Both the position numbers and the translations under genes were made by a program. The notes below the pieces were generated by a model. It had not been told where the DNA came from, ran no database searches, and saw only the letters and a program-made list of their open reading frames with translations. From JBGPMO01 sp041487075 (GTDB lineage: Bacteria > Patescibacteriota > Minisyncoccia > UBA6257 > 1-14-0-10-40-38), in NCBI GenBank assembly GCA_041487075.1, contig JBGPMO010000008.1, forward strand, positions 1 through 12,028: a DNA stretch of 12,028 nucleotides, in the 5' to 3' direction. Of the stretch, positions 6,428 through 12,027 are shown one piece after another; the stretch's first letter is position 1, and the number at the start of each line of letters is the position of its first letter.

Positions 6428-7255
6428 ATGAAGAAGCTTACTCTTTTCGTTGGTACGATAGTTTTTACTGCAGTAGTTTTTGCAGGCGTGGCGCCGAAGG
6501 CGCAGGCGGCAACGATAACGATTTCTGACTCGCTCCTCGCCCAGTTGGTGCAAGTGCTCTCCGCGCTTCAAGCGCAAGTGCAGGCGCTCCAAACCAGGAG
6601 TACGGCCGTTGATGAGGACACGGTCATGGATCTGATTTGGAAAAAGATGTTCCATTGGGAAACTTTTTTTGAGTCGCTTGACGGTTTCACGCTTTCTGAC
6701 AATCCGCCGACGTTGAATCCGTATCAAGTTATCTTTGTGACGAAGCCCGTATCCGGCAATACCGTTTATCTTCAAAAATATGCCGCGTGGCAAGGGGTTG
6801 CGACACTTTCGGAGAAAAGTTATTTCCGGACTTCGATTATTCTGCCTGCGGACACTGTTGCCGAAGGCAATTATACCGCGTATATTACGGTTGGGAATTC
6901 CTTAAGCCCGACCGGGAGCGGCTTTTATGGGTTTAAGATTATGAATAACGCGCTCTATGGCGTGGTAAGCAAGAATGGAGTGAGTGCCGAGCAAACCGTG
7001 GCGTTGCTGCAAGGGATGACCGGAAGGGTGTATCACCTTGAGGCCCGGTATTACCCGGGAGCTCGCGTGAGTTTTCTCGTCAATCCGAGCGTTGACGCAC
7101 AAGCGCCGTTGGGAGAGATCGCGCTCATGGGATCGCTTTCGAGCGGCGCGAATCAGACGCTCATGACGATGAAACTCGCAACTGACGATACGCAGCAAAA
7201 AGCGCTTCAGGTTTCATACTTTGAGTATCTTCAGCGCAGGAATGTGTTAAAGTAA
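6428..7255 (+). CDS. Secreted protein with coiled coil and lectin-like C-terminal domain
   Basis: A 275-residue protein with a clear Sec signal peptide: a basic start (MKK), a hydrophobic core (LFVGTIVFTAVVFAGVA) and a likely cleavage after AQA at about residue 27. Next is a short heptad-like helix (LLAQLVQVLSALQAQVQALQ, about 36-55). The remaining 200 residues look all-beta, with FRTSIILPAD, NYTAYITVGN, GFYGFKIMNNALYGVV, VYHLEARYYPGARVSFLVN and a final YFEYLQRR. Strands of this kind are typical of concanavalin/LamG-like jelly-roll domains that bind sugars, but this is a pattern judgement. It lies 46 bp after the PEGA-like protein, and a strong terminator follows. TATGAT directly abuts the ATG, too close to serve as a normal -10. 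It is probably co-transcribed with, or used alongside, its exported neighbour. Confidence 0.75.
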   Translation: MKKLTLFVGTIVFTAVVFAGVAPKAQAATITISDSLLAQLVQVLSALQAQVQALQTRSTAVDEDTVMDLIWKKMFHWETFFESLDGFTLSDNPPTLNPYQVIFVTKPVSGNTVYLQKYAAWQGVATLSEKSYFRTSIILPADTVAEGNYTAYITVGNSLSPTGSGFYGFKIMNNALYGVVSKNGVSAEQTVALLQGMTGRVYHLEARYYPGARVSFLVNPSVDAQAPLGEIALMGSLSSGANQTLMTMKLATDDTQQKALQVSYFEYLQRRNVLK

Positions 7256-7283
7256 GGTAATCCGCGTCACTGCTTTTTTAGTG

Positions 7284-7310
7284 AATCCCTTCCAGCCGGA
7301 AGGGATTTTG
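7284..7310 (+). terminator. Rho-independent terminator after the lectin-like gene
   Basis: A perfect 10-bp stem AATCCCTTCC (7284-7293) / GGAAGGGATT (7298-7307) with a 4-nt AGCC loop is followed by TTTTGGTTT. A smaller hairpin TCACT (7267-7271) / AGTGA (7280-7284), whose loop is mostly T, lies just before it. It ends the exported-protein transcript and separates it from alaS. Confidence 0.85.
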
Positions 7311-7334
7311 GTTTATACTTGAGTTTTATGAGTT

Positions 7335-7364
7335 TTGGAGATACGCGTCGTCCTTCGATATACT
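7335..7364 (+). promoter_or_regulatory. Candidate alaS promoter
   Basis: TTGGAG (7335-7340) is followed after 18 bp by TATACT (7359-7364), which would start transcription about 11 nt before the alaS ATG at 7382. Another TATACT at 7314-7319 lies 8 nt before an in-frame ATG at 7328 but has no good -35 and sits right behind the terminator. Either could be used. Confidence 0.4.
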
Positions 7365-7369
7365 CAGGA
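7351..7369 (+). repeat. Short TCCTTCG...CTCAGGA imperfect palindrome
   Basis: A 19-nt unit begins TCCTTCG and ends CTCAGGA, with TCCT/AGGA pairing at its ends. From memory it resembles a short dispersed repeat (CCTTCGACxxGCTCAGG type) seen in many bacterial genomes. Its presence just before alaS argues that the protein starts downstream of it. Confidence 0.35.
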
Positions 7370-7381
7370 TGGCTCTACTGT

Positions 7382-9130
7382 ATGAATTCTGGAAATATCC
7401 GCCAAAAATTTCTCATGTTTTTCAAAGAGCGGGGGCATAGCATCGTGCCGTCATCTTCGCTTGTGCCCGATGATGCATCGGTGCTTTTGACGACTGCGGG
7501 CATGCAGCAGTTCAAAAAGTATTTCACGGGCGAGCTCGATCCGGTGAAGGATTTTAAAAGCAAAAACACCGTATCGGTTCAAAAGTGTTTTCGTACCTCG
7601 GACATTGATGAGGTGGGAGATGAGTCGCACCTCACGTTTTTCGAGATGCTAGGGAATTTTTCGTTCGGCGGCCCCGACGCTTCGGGGAAGGTCGGGGCAA
7701 GCTACTGGAAAAAAGAGGCAATCCAGTATGGATACGAATTTTTCACAAAAGTAATGAAGTTGGACATCGACTATGTAACGGTATTTGATCCGGTGAAAGT
7801 TCTAGCAGGCGATTGGCGAAAGGGAGTATTGTTTGACGAAGAATCCTACGCGATTTGGAAAAAGATTCTTCCCGAATCAAAAATTCGGCGCGCGGGGGTA
7901 GATAATTTCTGGGGTCCGACCGGAAACGAAGGCCCGTGCGGCCCCACAACCGAGATATATATTAGTGGGCTTGAGATTTGGAATATCGTATTTAATCAAT
8001 TCTATTGCGATGCATCGAAGAAACTTACGCCGCTCAAAATTCAAGGCGTGGATACTGGCATGGGACTTGAGCGGCTCGCGATGGTGGCGCAGAAAAAGAA
8101 AAATATTTTTGAAACGGATTTATTTGAACCAATCGTCGCAAAATTGCCAGCTGGCATAGACGAGCGGATTGGCAGGATTTTCGCTGACCATATACGCGGC
8201 ATCGCATTTCTCATTTCTGATGGAGTTCGTCCATCAAATAAAGAAACAGGATATGTGCTTCGTCGGCTCATGCGACGACTTATGGTCTATGGCGTGGGGT
8301 GGGCAATGGAGCCATTATTTGAAGTTTTAGCAAAACATTATCCATCTGAATATAAACTTTCTTCTCGAATTATTACCGATGTTTATCGAATGGAGTGTGA
8401 AAAATTTTCAAAAACGCTCTCACAAGGGCTCCGAGAACTTGAACGGTTAGAAACAGTCAGTGCGGTTTCGGCGTTTAAACTTTACGAAAGTTTTGGATTG
8501 CCCTACGAAATTATAAAAGAGAGAGGGGGAAGAAAAGCAGATGAACTCACCCGCGAAGCATTTGACGCAGAATTTAAAAAGCATCAGGAAATCTCCCGTG
8601 CAGGGCAGGGAAAAAAGTTTGGCGGCCATGGCTTATTGCTTGACACCGGCGAACTAAAGGCAAAAGACGAAGCGGAATTAAAAAAGGTAACGCGGCTTCA
8701 CACCGCAACCCATATGCTCCAGCAGGCGCTCCGTGAGGTGCTGGGGCAAGACGTGAAGCAAATGGGCTCTGACATTACCGCCCTACGAACCCGTTTTGAT
8801 TTCACATTCCCGCGGAAATTGACGCCCGAGGAGATTAAAAAAGTGGAGGCGCTCGTAAATGAAAAAATAAAAGAAAATCTTCCGATACAGAAAGCGGTGT
8901 TGCCGAAAGCAGAGGCCGAGAAAACCGGCGCCCTCTATTTTTTCAAAGAAAAATATCCTGACCCGGTGAATGTGTATTTTATCGGCCGCGATTTAAACTC
9001 TGCTTGGAGCAAAGAATTCTGCGGAGGTCCTCATGTAACGCACACCGGCGAAATTGGGAAGTTCAAAATTATTAAGGAGGAAGCAGTGGGAGCTGGGATA
9101 AGACGTGTCCGGGGGATTGTTATCCCATAA
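7382..9130 (+). CDS. alaS: Alanine-tRNA ligase, short form
   Basis: A 582-residue enzyme that charges tRNA-Ala. The class II catalytic domain shows IRQKFLMFFKERGH, the TTAGMQQF motif, KCFRTSDIDEVG, FEMLGNFSFG and motif 3 in DTGMGLER (224-231). The tRNA-recognition helices include IFADHIRGIAFLISDGV and GYVLRRLMRR. The editing domain keeps its metal ligands: H440 and H444 in HTATH, then C547 and H551 in CGGPH (usually CGGTH). The beta-barrel that normally starts the editing half (the TPFYAESGGQ region) is missing, with only a short linker between the helical domain and HTATH. The C-terminal C-Ala domain is absent too; usual length is about 870 residues. The start is ATG 7382 because the conserved N-terminus begins there; TTG 7319 or ATG 7328 would add 18-21 unconserved residues. 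Confidence 0.95.
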   Translation: MNSGNIRQKFLMFFKERGHSIVPSSSLVPDDASVLLTTAGMQQFKKYFTGELDPVKDFKSKNTVSVQKCFRTSDIDEVGDESHLTFFEMLGNFSFGGPDASGKVGASYWKKEAIQYGYEFFTKVMKLDIDYVTVFDPVKVLAGDWRKGVLFDEESYAIWKKILPESKIRRAGVDNFWGPTGNEGPCGPTTEIYISGLEIWNIVFNQFYCDASKKLTPLKIQGVDTGMGLERLAMVAQKKKNIFETDLFEPIVAKLPAGIDERIGRIFADHIRGIAFLISDGVRPSNKETGYVLRRLMRRLMVYGVGWAMEPLFEVLAKHYPSEYKLSSRIITDVYRMECEKFSKTLSQGLRELERLETVSAVSAFKLYESFGLPYEIIKERGGRKADELTREAFDAEFKKHQEISRAGQGKKFGGHGLLLDTGELKAKDEAELKKVTRLHTATHMLQQALREVLGQDVKQMGSDITALRTRFDFTFPRKLTPEEIKKVEALVNEKIKENLPIQKAVLPKAEAEKTGALYFFKEKYPDPVNVYFIGRDLNSAWSKEFCGGPHVTHTGEIGKFKIIKEEAVGAGIRRVRGIVIP

Positions 9131-9175
9131 CATAAGGACCTCGGGAGAGCCGTCAAATACAACAAAAACGAGCAC

Positions 9176-9205
9176 TTGACGTGTAGCTATGTCATATGCT
9201 ATAAT
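9176..9205 (+). promoter_or_regulatory. Strong promoter of the GC-rich unknown gene
   Basis: TTGACG (9176-9181) and a perfect TATAAT (9200-9205) are 18 bp apart, and TGC precedes the -10, making it an extended one. It is the closest match to consensus in the window. The spacer has an imperfect dyad (TAGC...GCTA). Transcription would begin near 9212, well before the coding region at 9426. Confidence 0.85.
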
Positions 9206-9260
9206 GGCAATACGCCAGTAATGGAGCGTAGGTTCTTTGAAATAAGTATATACCTTGTAT

Positions 9261-9372
9261 TTTGCCATAGCAGAGAGTCCCTCGGGGAGCTTAGGATACC
9301 ATTCCCCACTGATGATATATTTGAATCGTTATCTTTTTTAGCTGTTTTCGAGGAATTCTCTGCTATGGCAAA
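9261..9372 (+). repeat. Perfect 16-bp inverted repeat with 80-nt loop
   Basis: The arms are TTTGCCATAGCAGAGA (9261-9276) and its exact reverse complement (9357-9372). In RNA they would form the closing stem of a large domain in the leader of the gene at 9426. The same arms could also be DNA-level ends of an inserted unit, but no coding or transposase signal is seen between them. Confidence 0.9.
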
Positions 9373-9402
9373 CCCCGATGTCCGGGGAGTCCGCTAGCAA
9401 GG

Positions 9403-9416
9403 CTCCTTTGATGGAG
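9403..9416 (+). promoter_or_regulatory. Ribosome binding site inside a small hairpin
   Basis: GGAG (9413-9416), 9 nt before the ATG at 9426, is the clearest Shine-Dalgarno sequence in the window. CTCC (9403-9406) can pair with it across a 6-nt TTTGAT loop, which could mask the site. Most other genes here lack a Shine-Dalgarno sequence, so this gene seems to use a different initiation mode. Confidence 0.6.
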
Positions 9417-9425
9417 AAATAGACC

Positions 9426-10109
9426 ATGTCAAAAGACATGCTCGGCCAAGTTGTTCGCGCACTTGTGGGAGTGCCCCATGAGTATCATGGCACATTGCTT
9501 GATGCGGTAAATCGGCTCAACGATCGGGATTTGGCGAACGCAGCAAAGTTTGCTCGAAATCTCAAGTTGTTCCTCCGCGGCGAGCTCTCGGTTTCCGAAC
9601 CGACCCGTTCGTGGCGCGAGGAAGATGGCGTCATCTACTTCTCGGTCACCTCCGATGGCACGACTGGCGAGGAATGGATCAATCGTCTCGAAGGGAACGA
9701 CTTCCGTATGATCAACTACCCCAAAAGCGTTCTCCGTTCGCCTGACTTCAAGCCGACCACAGGCGTCACAACCAAAATCGGCGTCCTGAAGGGCATGCTC
9801 TTCAGTGACGACGACCGGATCACGAAGAAGATCCGAGCCGAGGCCGACCGTCGCACCTTCACGAAGCCGAATGCCGAAGTGGCCTGCCTCGTCCGTACGA
9901 AGTTTACGGACCCGGAGATCGAAGCCATGGGCCTCTTCGGGATCGTTGTCATGCACGAACCTATCAAGGATTCTGATGGCGATCCGAGCCTCTTGAGCGC
10001 GCACCGTTACGGCGATGGTCGGTGGCTCCACGCATACTATGACGGGCCTGGCTGCAGGTGGATTCGTGGCCGCGGGTTCGCGTTCGTCGCCTCGCAAGTT
10101 GGCGCTTAG
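9426..10109 (+). CDS. GC-rich protein of unknown function, possible CPR-specific family
   Basis: A 227-residue soluble protein without signal peptide or membrane segment. The N-terminal part is helical (MLGQVVRALVGVPHEYHGTL...DLANAAKFARNLKLFL). A middle part follows with WREEDGVIYFSVTSDGTTGE. The C-terminal half has features that look conserved: an AEVACLVRTKF segment, IVVMHEPIKDSDGDPSLLSA, DGRWLHAYYDGPGCRW and a final GFAFVASQ. From memory this resembles uncharacterised proteins recurring in Parcubacteria-type genomes, often behind long leaders; this is unverified. Third codon positions are strongly G/C (many ATC, GTC, CTC, TTC codons), unlike its neighbours. That fits recent acquisition, high expression or family-specific bias. 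It is a single-gene unit with its own promoter, leader, Shine-Dalgarno sequence and terminator. No function can be assigned. Confidence 0.85.
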   Translation: MSKDMLGQVVRALVGVPHEYHGTLLDAVNRLNDRDLANAAKFARNLKLFLRGELSVSEPTRSWREEDGVIYFSVTSDGTTGEEWINRLEGNDFRMINYPKSVLRSPDFKPTTGVTTKIGVLKGMLFSDDDRITKKIRAEADRRTFTKPNAEVACLVRTKFTDPEIEAMGLFGIVVMHEPIKDSDGDPSLLSAHRYGDGRWLHAYYDGPGCRWIRGRGFAFVASQVGA

Positions 10110-10150
10110 AGCTTAGTCTCTTTGCGTTGTGGTTCTTTACTCTTAGTCCT

Positions 10151-10203
10151 TAGCCCTGTTCCGATCCGCCAGTTGGCGGAGGCGGGATGGGGCTACTTTT
10201 TTT
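10151..10203 (+). terminator. Rho-independent terminator of the GC-rich gene
   Basis: An outer stem TAGCCC (10151-10156) / GGGCTA (10190-10195) encloses an inner perfect hairpin TCCGCCA (10165-10171) / TGGCGGA (10174-10180). A run of seven T (10197-10203) follows. The inner TCCGCCAGTTGGCGGA palindrome resembles, from memory, a short palindrome repeated in many CPR genomes, so the terminator may have been built from a dispersed repeat. The sequence before it (10110-10150) has several CTTAG units and nothing else recognisable. Confidence 0.8.
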
Positions 10204-10214
10204 GGTAATAAAAG

Positions 10215-10223
10215 TTATCCACA
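10215..10223 (+). promoter_or_regulatory. DnaA-box-like nonamer TTATCCACA, copy 3
   Basis: Identical to the copy at 5428-5436 and in the same orientation. It starts 12 nt after the terminator T-run and ends 29 nt before the putative -10 TATGAT of the 45-residue membrane protein gene. Confidence 0.65.
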
Positions 10224-10252
10224 AGGCCCTGTTTCATTTTAGAGAAGTAAGG

Positions 10253-10258
10253 TATGAT
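10253..10258 (+). promoter_or_regulatory. -10 box of the small membrane protein gene
   Basis: TATGAT ends 6 nt before the ATG at 10265, giving a leaderless transcript. At 17-bp spacing only TGTTTC is found, a poor -35, so the promoter may depend on a factor bound at the upstream TTATCCACA. Confidence 0.5.
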
Positions 10259-10264
10259 GAGAAT

Positions 10265-10402
10265 ATGAAATTACTCGACAAAAAGAATTTGATTGCACTT
10301 CTCCTTATTTTAGTGATGTCGTTTGTGGTTTTCTTTTCAGTTTCGAACAGCTTGCGGCAGTTAGCGCAAGCGATCGGGAATCTACACACGGCAAACCGAT
10401 AG
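10265..10402 (+). CDS. Small single-pass membrane protein, unknown function
   Basis: A 45-residue protein starting MKLLDKKN, followed by a strong hydrophobic segment (LIALLLILVMSFVVFFSV, about residues 9-26) and a short polar tail (SNSLRQLAQAIGNLHTANR) that can form an amphipathic helix. The positive start suggests the N-terminus stays in the cytoplasm. The frame extends upstream to 10187, but the ATG at 10265 is preferred because a TATGAT box lies 6 nt before it and the hydrophobic segment begins there. It has its own promoter-like signals and is followed by hairpins. It could be a small regulator of a membrane complex, but nothing links it to a partner. Confidence 0.6.
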   Translation: MKLLDKKNLIALLLILVMSFVVFFSVSNSLRQLAQAIGNLHTANR

Positions 10403-10406
10403 TTTG

Positions 10407-10468
10407 TAGTCCCGACGTAAAGTCGGGATCCCGACTTCTTTCCTTAATGAAATAGTACGTCGGGGCTA
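10407..10468. terminator. Interlocking hairpins between convergent genes
   Basis: Three pairings share bases: TCCCGAC (10410-10416) with GTCGGGA (10422-10428); AAGTCGG (10420-10426) with CCGACTT (10431-10437) around a GATC loop; and a 12-bp outer stem TAGTCCCGACGT (10407-10418) with ACGTCGGGGCTA (10457-10468), with one wobble pair. Plus-strand T-rich tracts follow both the middle hairpin (CTTTCCTT) and the outer stem (TCTTTTATT). It probably terminates the small gene and, read the other way, the histidine kinase transcript. Confidence 0.7.
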
Positions 10469-10472
10469 TCTT

Positions 10473-11693
10473 TTATTCTCCCCCGGCAAATTCTTTTGCC
10501 GGGATAAACGCTTGGTTTGTGGGCAGGGTGAAGGTGAACGTGGTGCCGCGGTTTAAGGCGGAGGACACTGAAATTTCTCCGCCGTGGCGGCGAATAATAT
10601 TCTTCACGATATAGAGTCCGAGGCCAGTGCCTTCAACAGAGGTTTTAACCGCATTTTCTGCGCGGAAGAATTTACTGAAGATTTTAGACTTATTTTCTTC
10701 CGGGATGCCGATACCGGTGTCGCGGATTGAGATTTTTACAAATGACTGATTCGGTATTTTTTCGAGCTTCATCACCACTTCGCCGTTCGGGATATTGTAT
10801 TTCAACGAGTTATCGAGAAGGTTTGCGATGGCAATCCCGAGTTTTGCGGCATCCGCGGTTATGGTGATTTTTCCTTCCTTCGGTTTTTCAAAAAAGAGCT
10901 TTACCTGATATTGGTCTGCGATCGGCTTTGTCTGGGAGAGCGCGTCTTCGAGGAAAGGAATGAGATCCAGCTCTTTGAACTGATAGCCGAATTGACCTTC
11001 CTCAATTTTTGCGACATCGAGAAGGTCATTCGTGATTTTCGAGAGCCGGTTTAAGGCGCCCATCGTGTTTTCAATGAGTTCTCTGGCTGCAGGAGTAAGA
11101 TTTTCTTTTTTTAAATTCTCGAGCGCCCAGTTTGCGCCGGTGAGCGGCGTGCGGAGCTGGTGCGAGGCAACGGTAATGAATTCGCTTTTTTCACGGACCA
11201 GGGCAAGCTCGCGAGTGCGGTCATGAATGAGTTTTACAAAGCCGGTGGCGCGGCCTTCCGCGTCCGCAATCTTATTGGTAGTCACGCGCAGGTCGAGCTT
11301 TGGATCGTCAAAGGAAACATCAATGATTTGGGGGAATATGCCCGGATCGGAACGGCGGATGATGGTGGTTGCAAGCGCAGGGAAGAGAATGACAATGAGC
11401 GGACGAAGCGCCGGCGGCAGCCCTTGTTTGATTTTTAAGGTGAACGATTGGTTCAAAACATCACTCGCCGCGATTCTGAAAATTTTTTCCGCAGCATGGT
11501 TAAAAACGAGGATAGTAAAATTTTCATCATACGCAATGACGCCTTCTTCGAGGTTATCGATGATGGTTTCAAGTCGGCTTTCCTCAATCGTGAGCGTGGC
11601 AGGAGTTTTTTTAACGGTATGGCGTTGAGAAAAAAGAAAAAAGCCGAGAGCGGCAAGCACGACGGGGATCGCGATAAATAAAAAAGATGCCAT
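10473..11693 (-). CDS. Membrane sensor histidine kinase with PAS domain
   Basis: A 406-residue protein. One N-terminal membrane helix (FLFIAIPVVLAALGFFLF, about residues 4-21) has no sizeable external loop, so sensing is probably cytoplasmic. A PAS-type domain follows at about 38-160 (IIDNLEEGVIAYDENFTILVF, then GFVKLIHDRT). The dimerisation helix carries the phospho-accepting H178 in SHQLRTPL. The ATP-binding domain has the N box NLLDNSLKYN (N291, N295), the G1 box DTGIGIP (325-331), the F box FSKFFRAENA and the G2 box GTGLGLYIV (355-363). The enzyme should autophosphorylate and pass phosphate to a response regulator, but none is encoded in the visible sequence, so it is an orphan here. It lies 73 bp after the exonuclease gene on the same strand and ends facing the small membrane protein gene. 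Confidence 0.93.
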   Translation of the reverse strand: MASFLFIAIPVVLAALGFFLFSQRHTVKKTPATLTIEESRLETIIDNLEEGVIAYDENFTILVFNHAAEKIFRIAASDVLNQSFTLKIKQGLPPALRPLIVILFPALATTIIRRSDPGIFPQIIDVSFDDPKLDLRVTTNKIADAEGRATGFVKLIHDRTRELALVREKSEFITVASHQLRTPLTGANWALENLKKENLTPAARELIENTMGALNRLSKITNDLLDVAKIEEGQFGYQFKELDLIPFLEDALSQTKPIADQYQVKLFFEKPKEGKITITADAAKLGIAIANLLDNSLKYNIPNGEVVMKLEKIPNQSFVKISIRDTGIGIPEENKSKIFSKFFRAENAVKTSVEGTGLGLYIVKNIIRRHGGEISVSSALNRGTTFTFTLPTNQAFIPAKEFAGGE

Positions 11694-11766
11694 GAACGAT
11701 GAACGGCTACCTTACTCTAAATGGTAACTTAGTTTGGGGCTCCACGCAATGAAATACGGCTTATGG

Positions 11767-12027
11767 TTAGCTTTGAGGAGAGCTATTGGGTTCGGTCAGG
11801 CGCCGGAGCAGGCTCGTAAACCCGAGTTTGGTGAAAAAAGGGCCGAGGAGCGCAGCGTCCGGCGTGCGGACGGCAAGAGCGGCAAGTTCAGGAATTTCAA
11901 CGGGCGCATCTTTTCGGATGGTAGCCAGTTTTTTTGAAAGGAAGGTTTGTTCGCGGCTTTCCTCGAGTTTCTTTGCCGTGGTGGATTTGATGAGCCCGAT
12001 ATTTTCAAAAATGCCATCAATTGATCC
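11767..12027 (-). CDS. 5'-3' exonuclease, C-terminal end (PolA N-domain type; partial)
   Basis: An open minus-strand frame enters from the right edge and stops with TAA at 11769-11767, giving 86 codons. The segment GSIDGIFENIGLIKSTTAKK, then KLEESREQTFLSKKLATIRKD, matches the end of the helix-hairpin-helix region of the 5'-3' exonuclease domain of DNA polymerase I. There the usual wording is a GS(L/I)-I-EN start, a KL-x-LSKKLATI run and D-P. It continues with PDAALLGPFFTKLGFTSLLRRL, the linker that normally leads into the polymerase's proofreading domain, and stops 9 residues later. The gene therefore appears to encode a stand-alone exonuclease for Okazaki-primer removal and repair, with polymerase encoded elsewhere. 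A disrupted polA is possible. The start lies outside the window. Confidence 0.8.
   Translation of the reverse strand, partial: GSIDGIFENIGLIKSTTAKKLEESREQTFLSKKLATIRKDAPVEIPELAALAVRTPDAALLGPFFTKLGFTSLLRRLTEPNSSPQS

Larger units (their letters stand above)
9212..9425 (+). promoter_or_regulatory. Long structured 5' leader, candidate cis-regulatory RNA
   Basis: About 214 nt lie between the expected transcription start and the ATG at 9426. The leader holds a long-range perfect 16-bp stem (9261-9276 with 9357-9372), inner hairpins, a CCCCG/CGGGG hairpin (9373-9387) and a hairpin around the Shine-Dalgarno sequence. Two inner pairings compete: TCCC 9278-9281 with GGGA 9285-9288, or GGGGA 9284-9288 with TCCCC 9303-9307. 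I recognise no known riboswitch class. The design suggests control of translation or elongation, but no ligand or trigger can be named. Confidence 0.6.

Noticed and set aside
7319..7381. Longer alaS starting at TTG 7319 or ATG 7328
   Set aside because: The extra 18-21 residues are unconserved and are partly encoded by a short palindromic repeat, and the family's conserved N-terminus begins right after ATG 7382.
7739..7747. TTTTTCACA, a relaxed DnaA-box match
   Set aside because: It fits only the looser TTWTNCACA form, lies inside the alaS coding region and has no promoter at the spacing seen for the other three.
9221..9397. A possible 58-codon upstream reading frame inside the leader of the gene at 9426
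   Set aside because: It has no Shine-Dalgarno sequence, runs through both arms of the 16-bp inverted repeat and has no composition or motif suggesting a protein. A leader peptide cannot be excluded, but the RNA-structure reading explains the bases better.
9429..10097. A long minus-strand open frame (222 codons) covering almost all of the gene at 9426
   Set aside because: It is antisense to the GC-rich gene and arises from that gene's strong G/C third positions. It has no start signals, no promoter and no recognisable motif, whereas the plus-strand frame has a promoter, a Shine-Dalgarno sequence and a terminator.
923..10223. Chromosomal replication origin suggested by the DnaA-box-like sites
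   Set aside because: The three boxes are kilobases apart, each is single, and there is no box cluster, no adjoining AT-rich unwinding region and no dnaA, dnaN or gyrB nearby. Promoter-linked sites explain them better.
11796..12020. A minus-strand 74-codon frame at the right edge
   Set aside because: It is in a different frame from the exonuclease end (11767-12027), whose motifs are clear. The 74-residue product is basic, rich in Ser and Pro and unlike any family.
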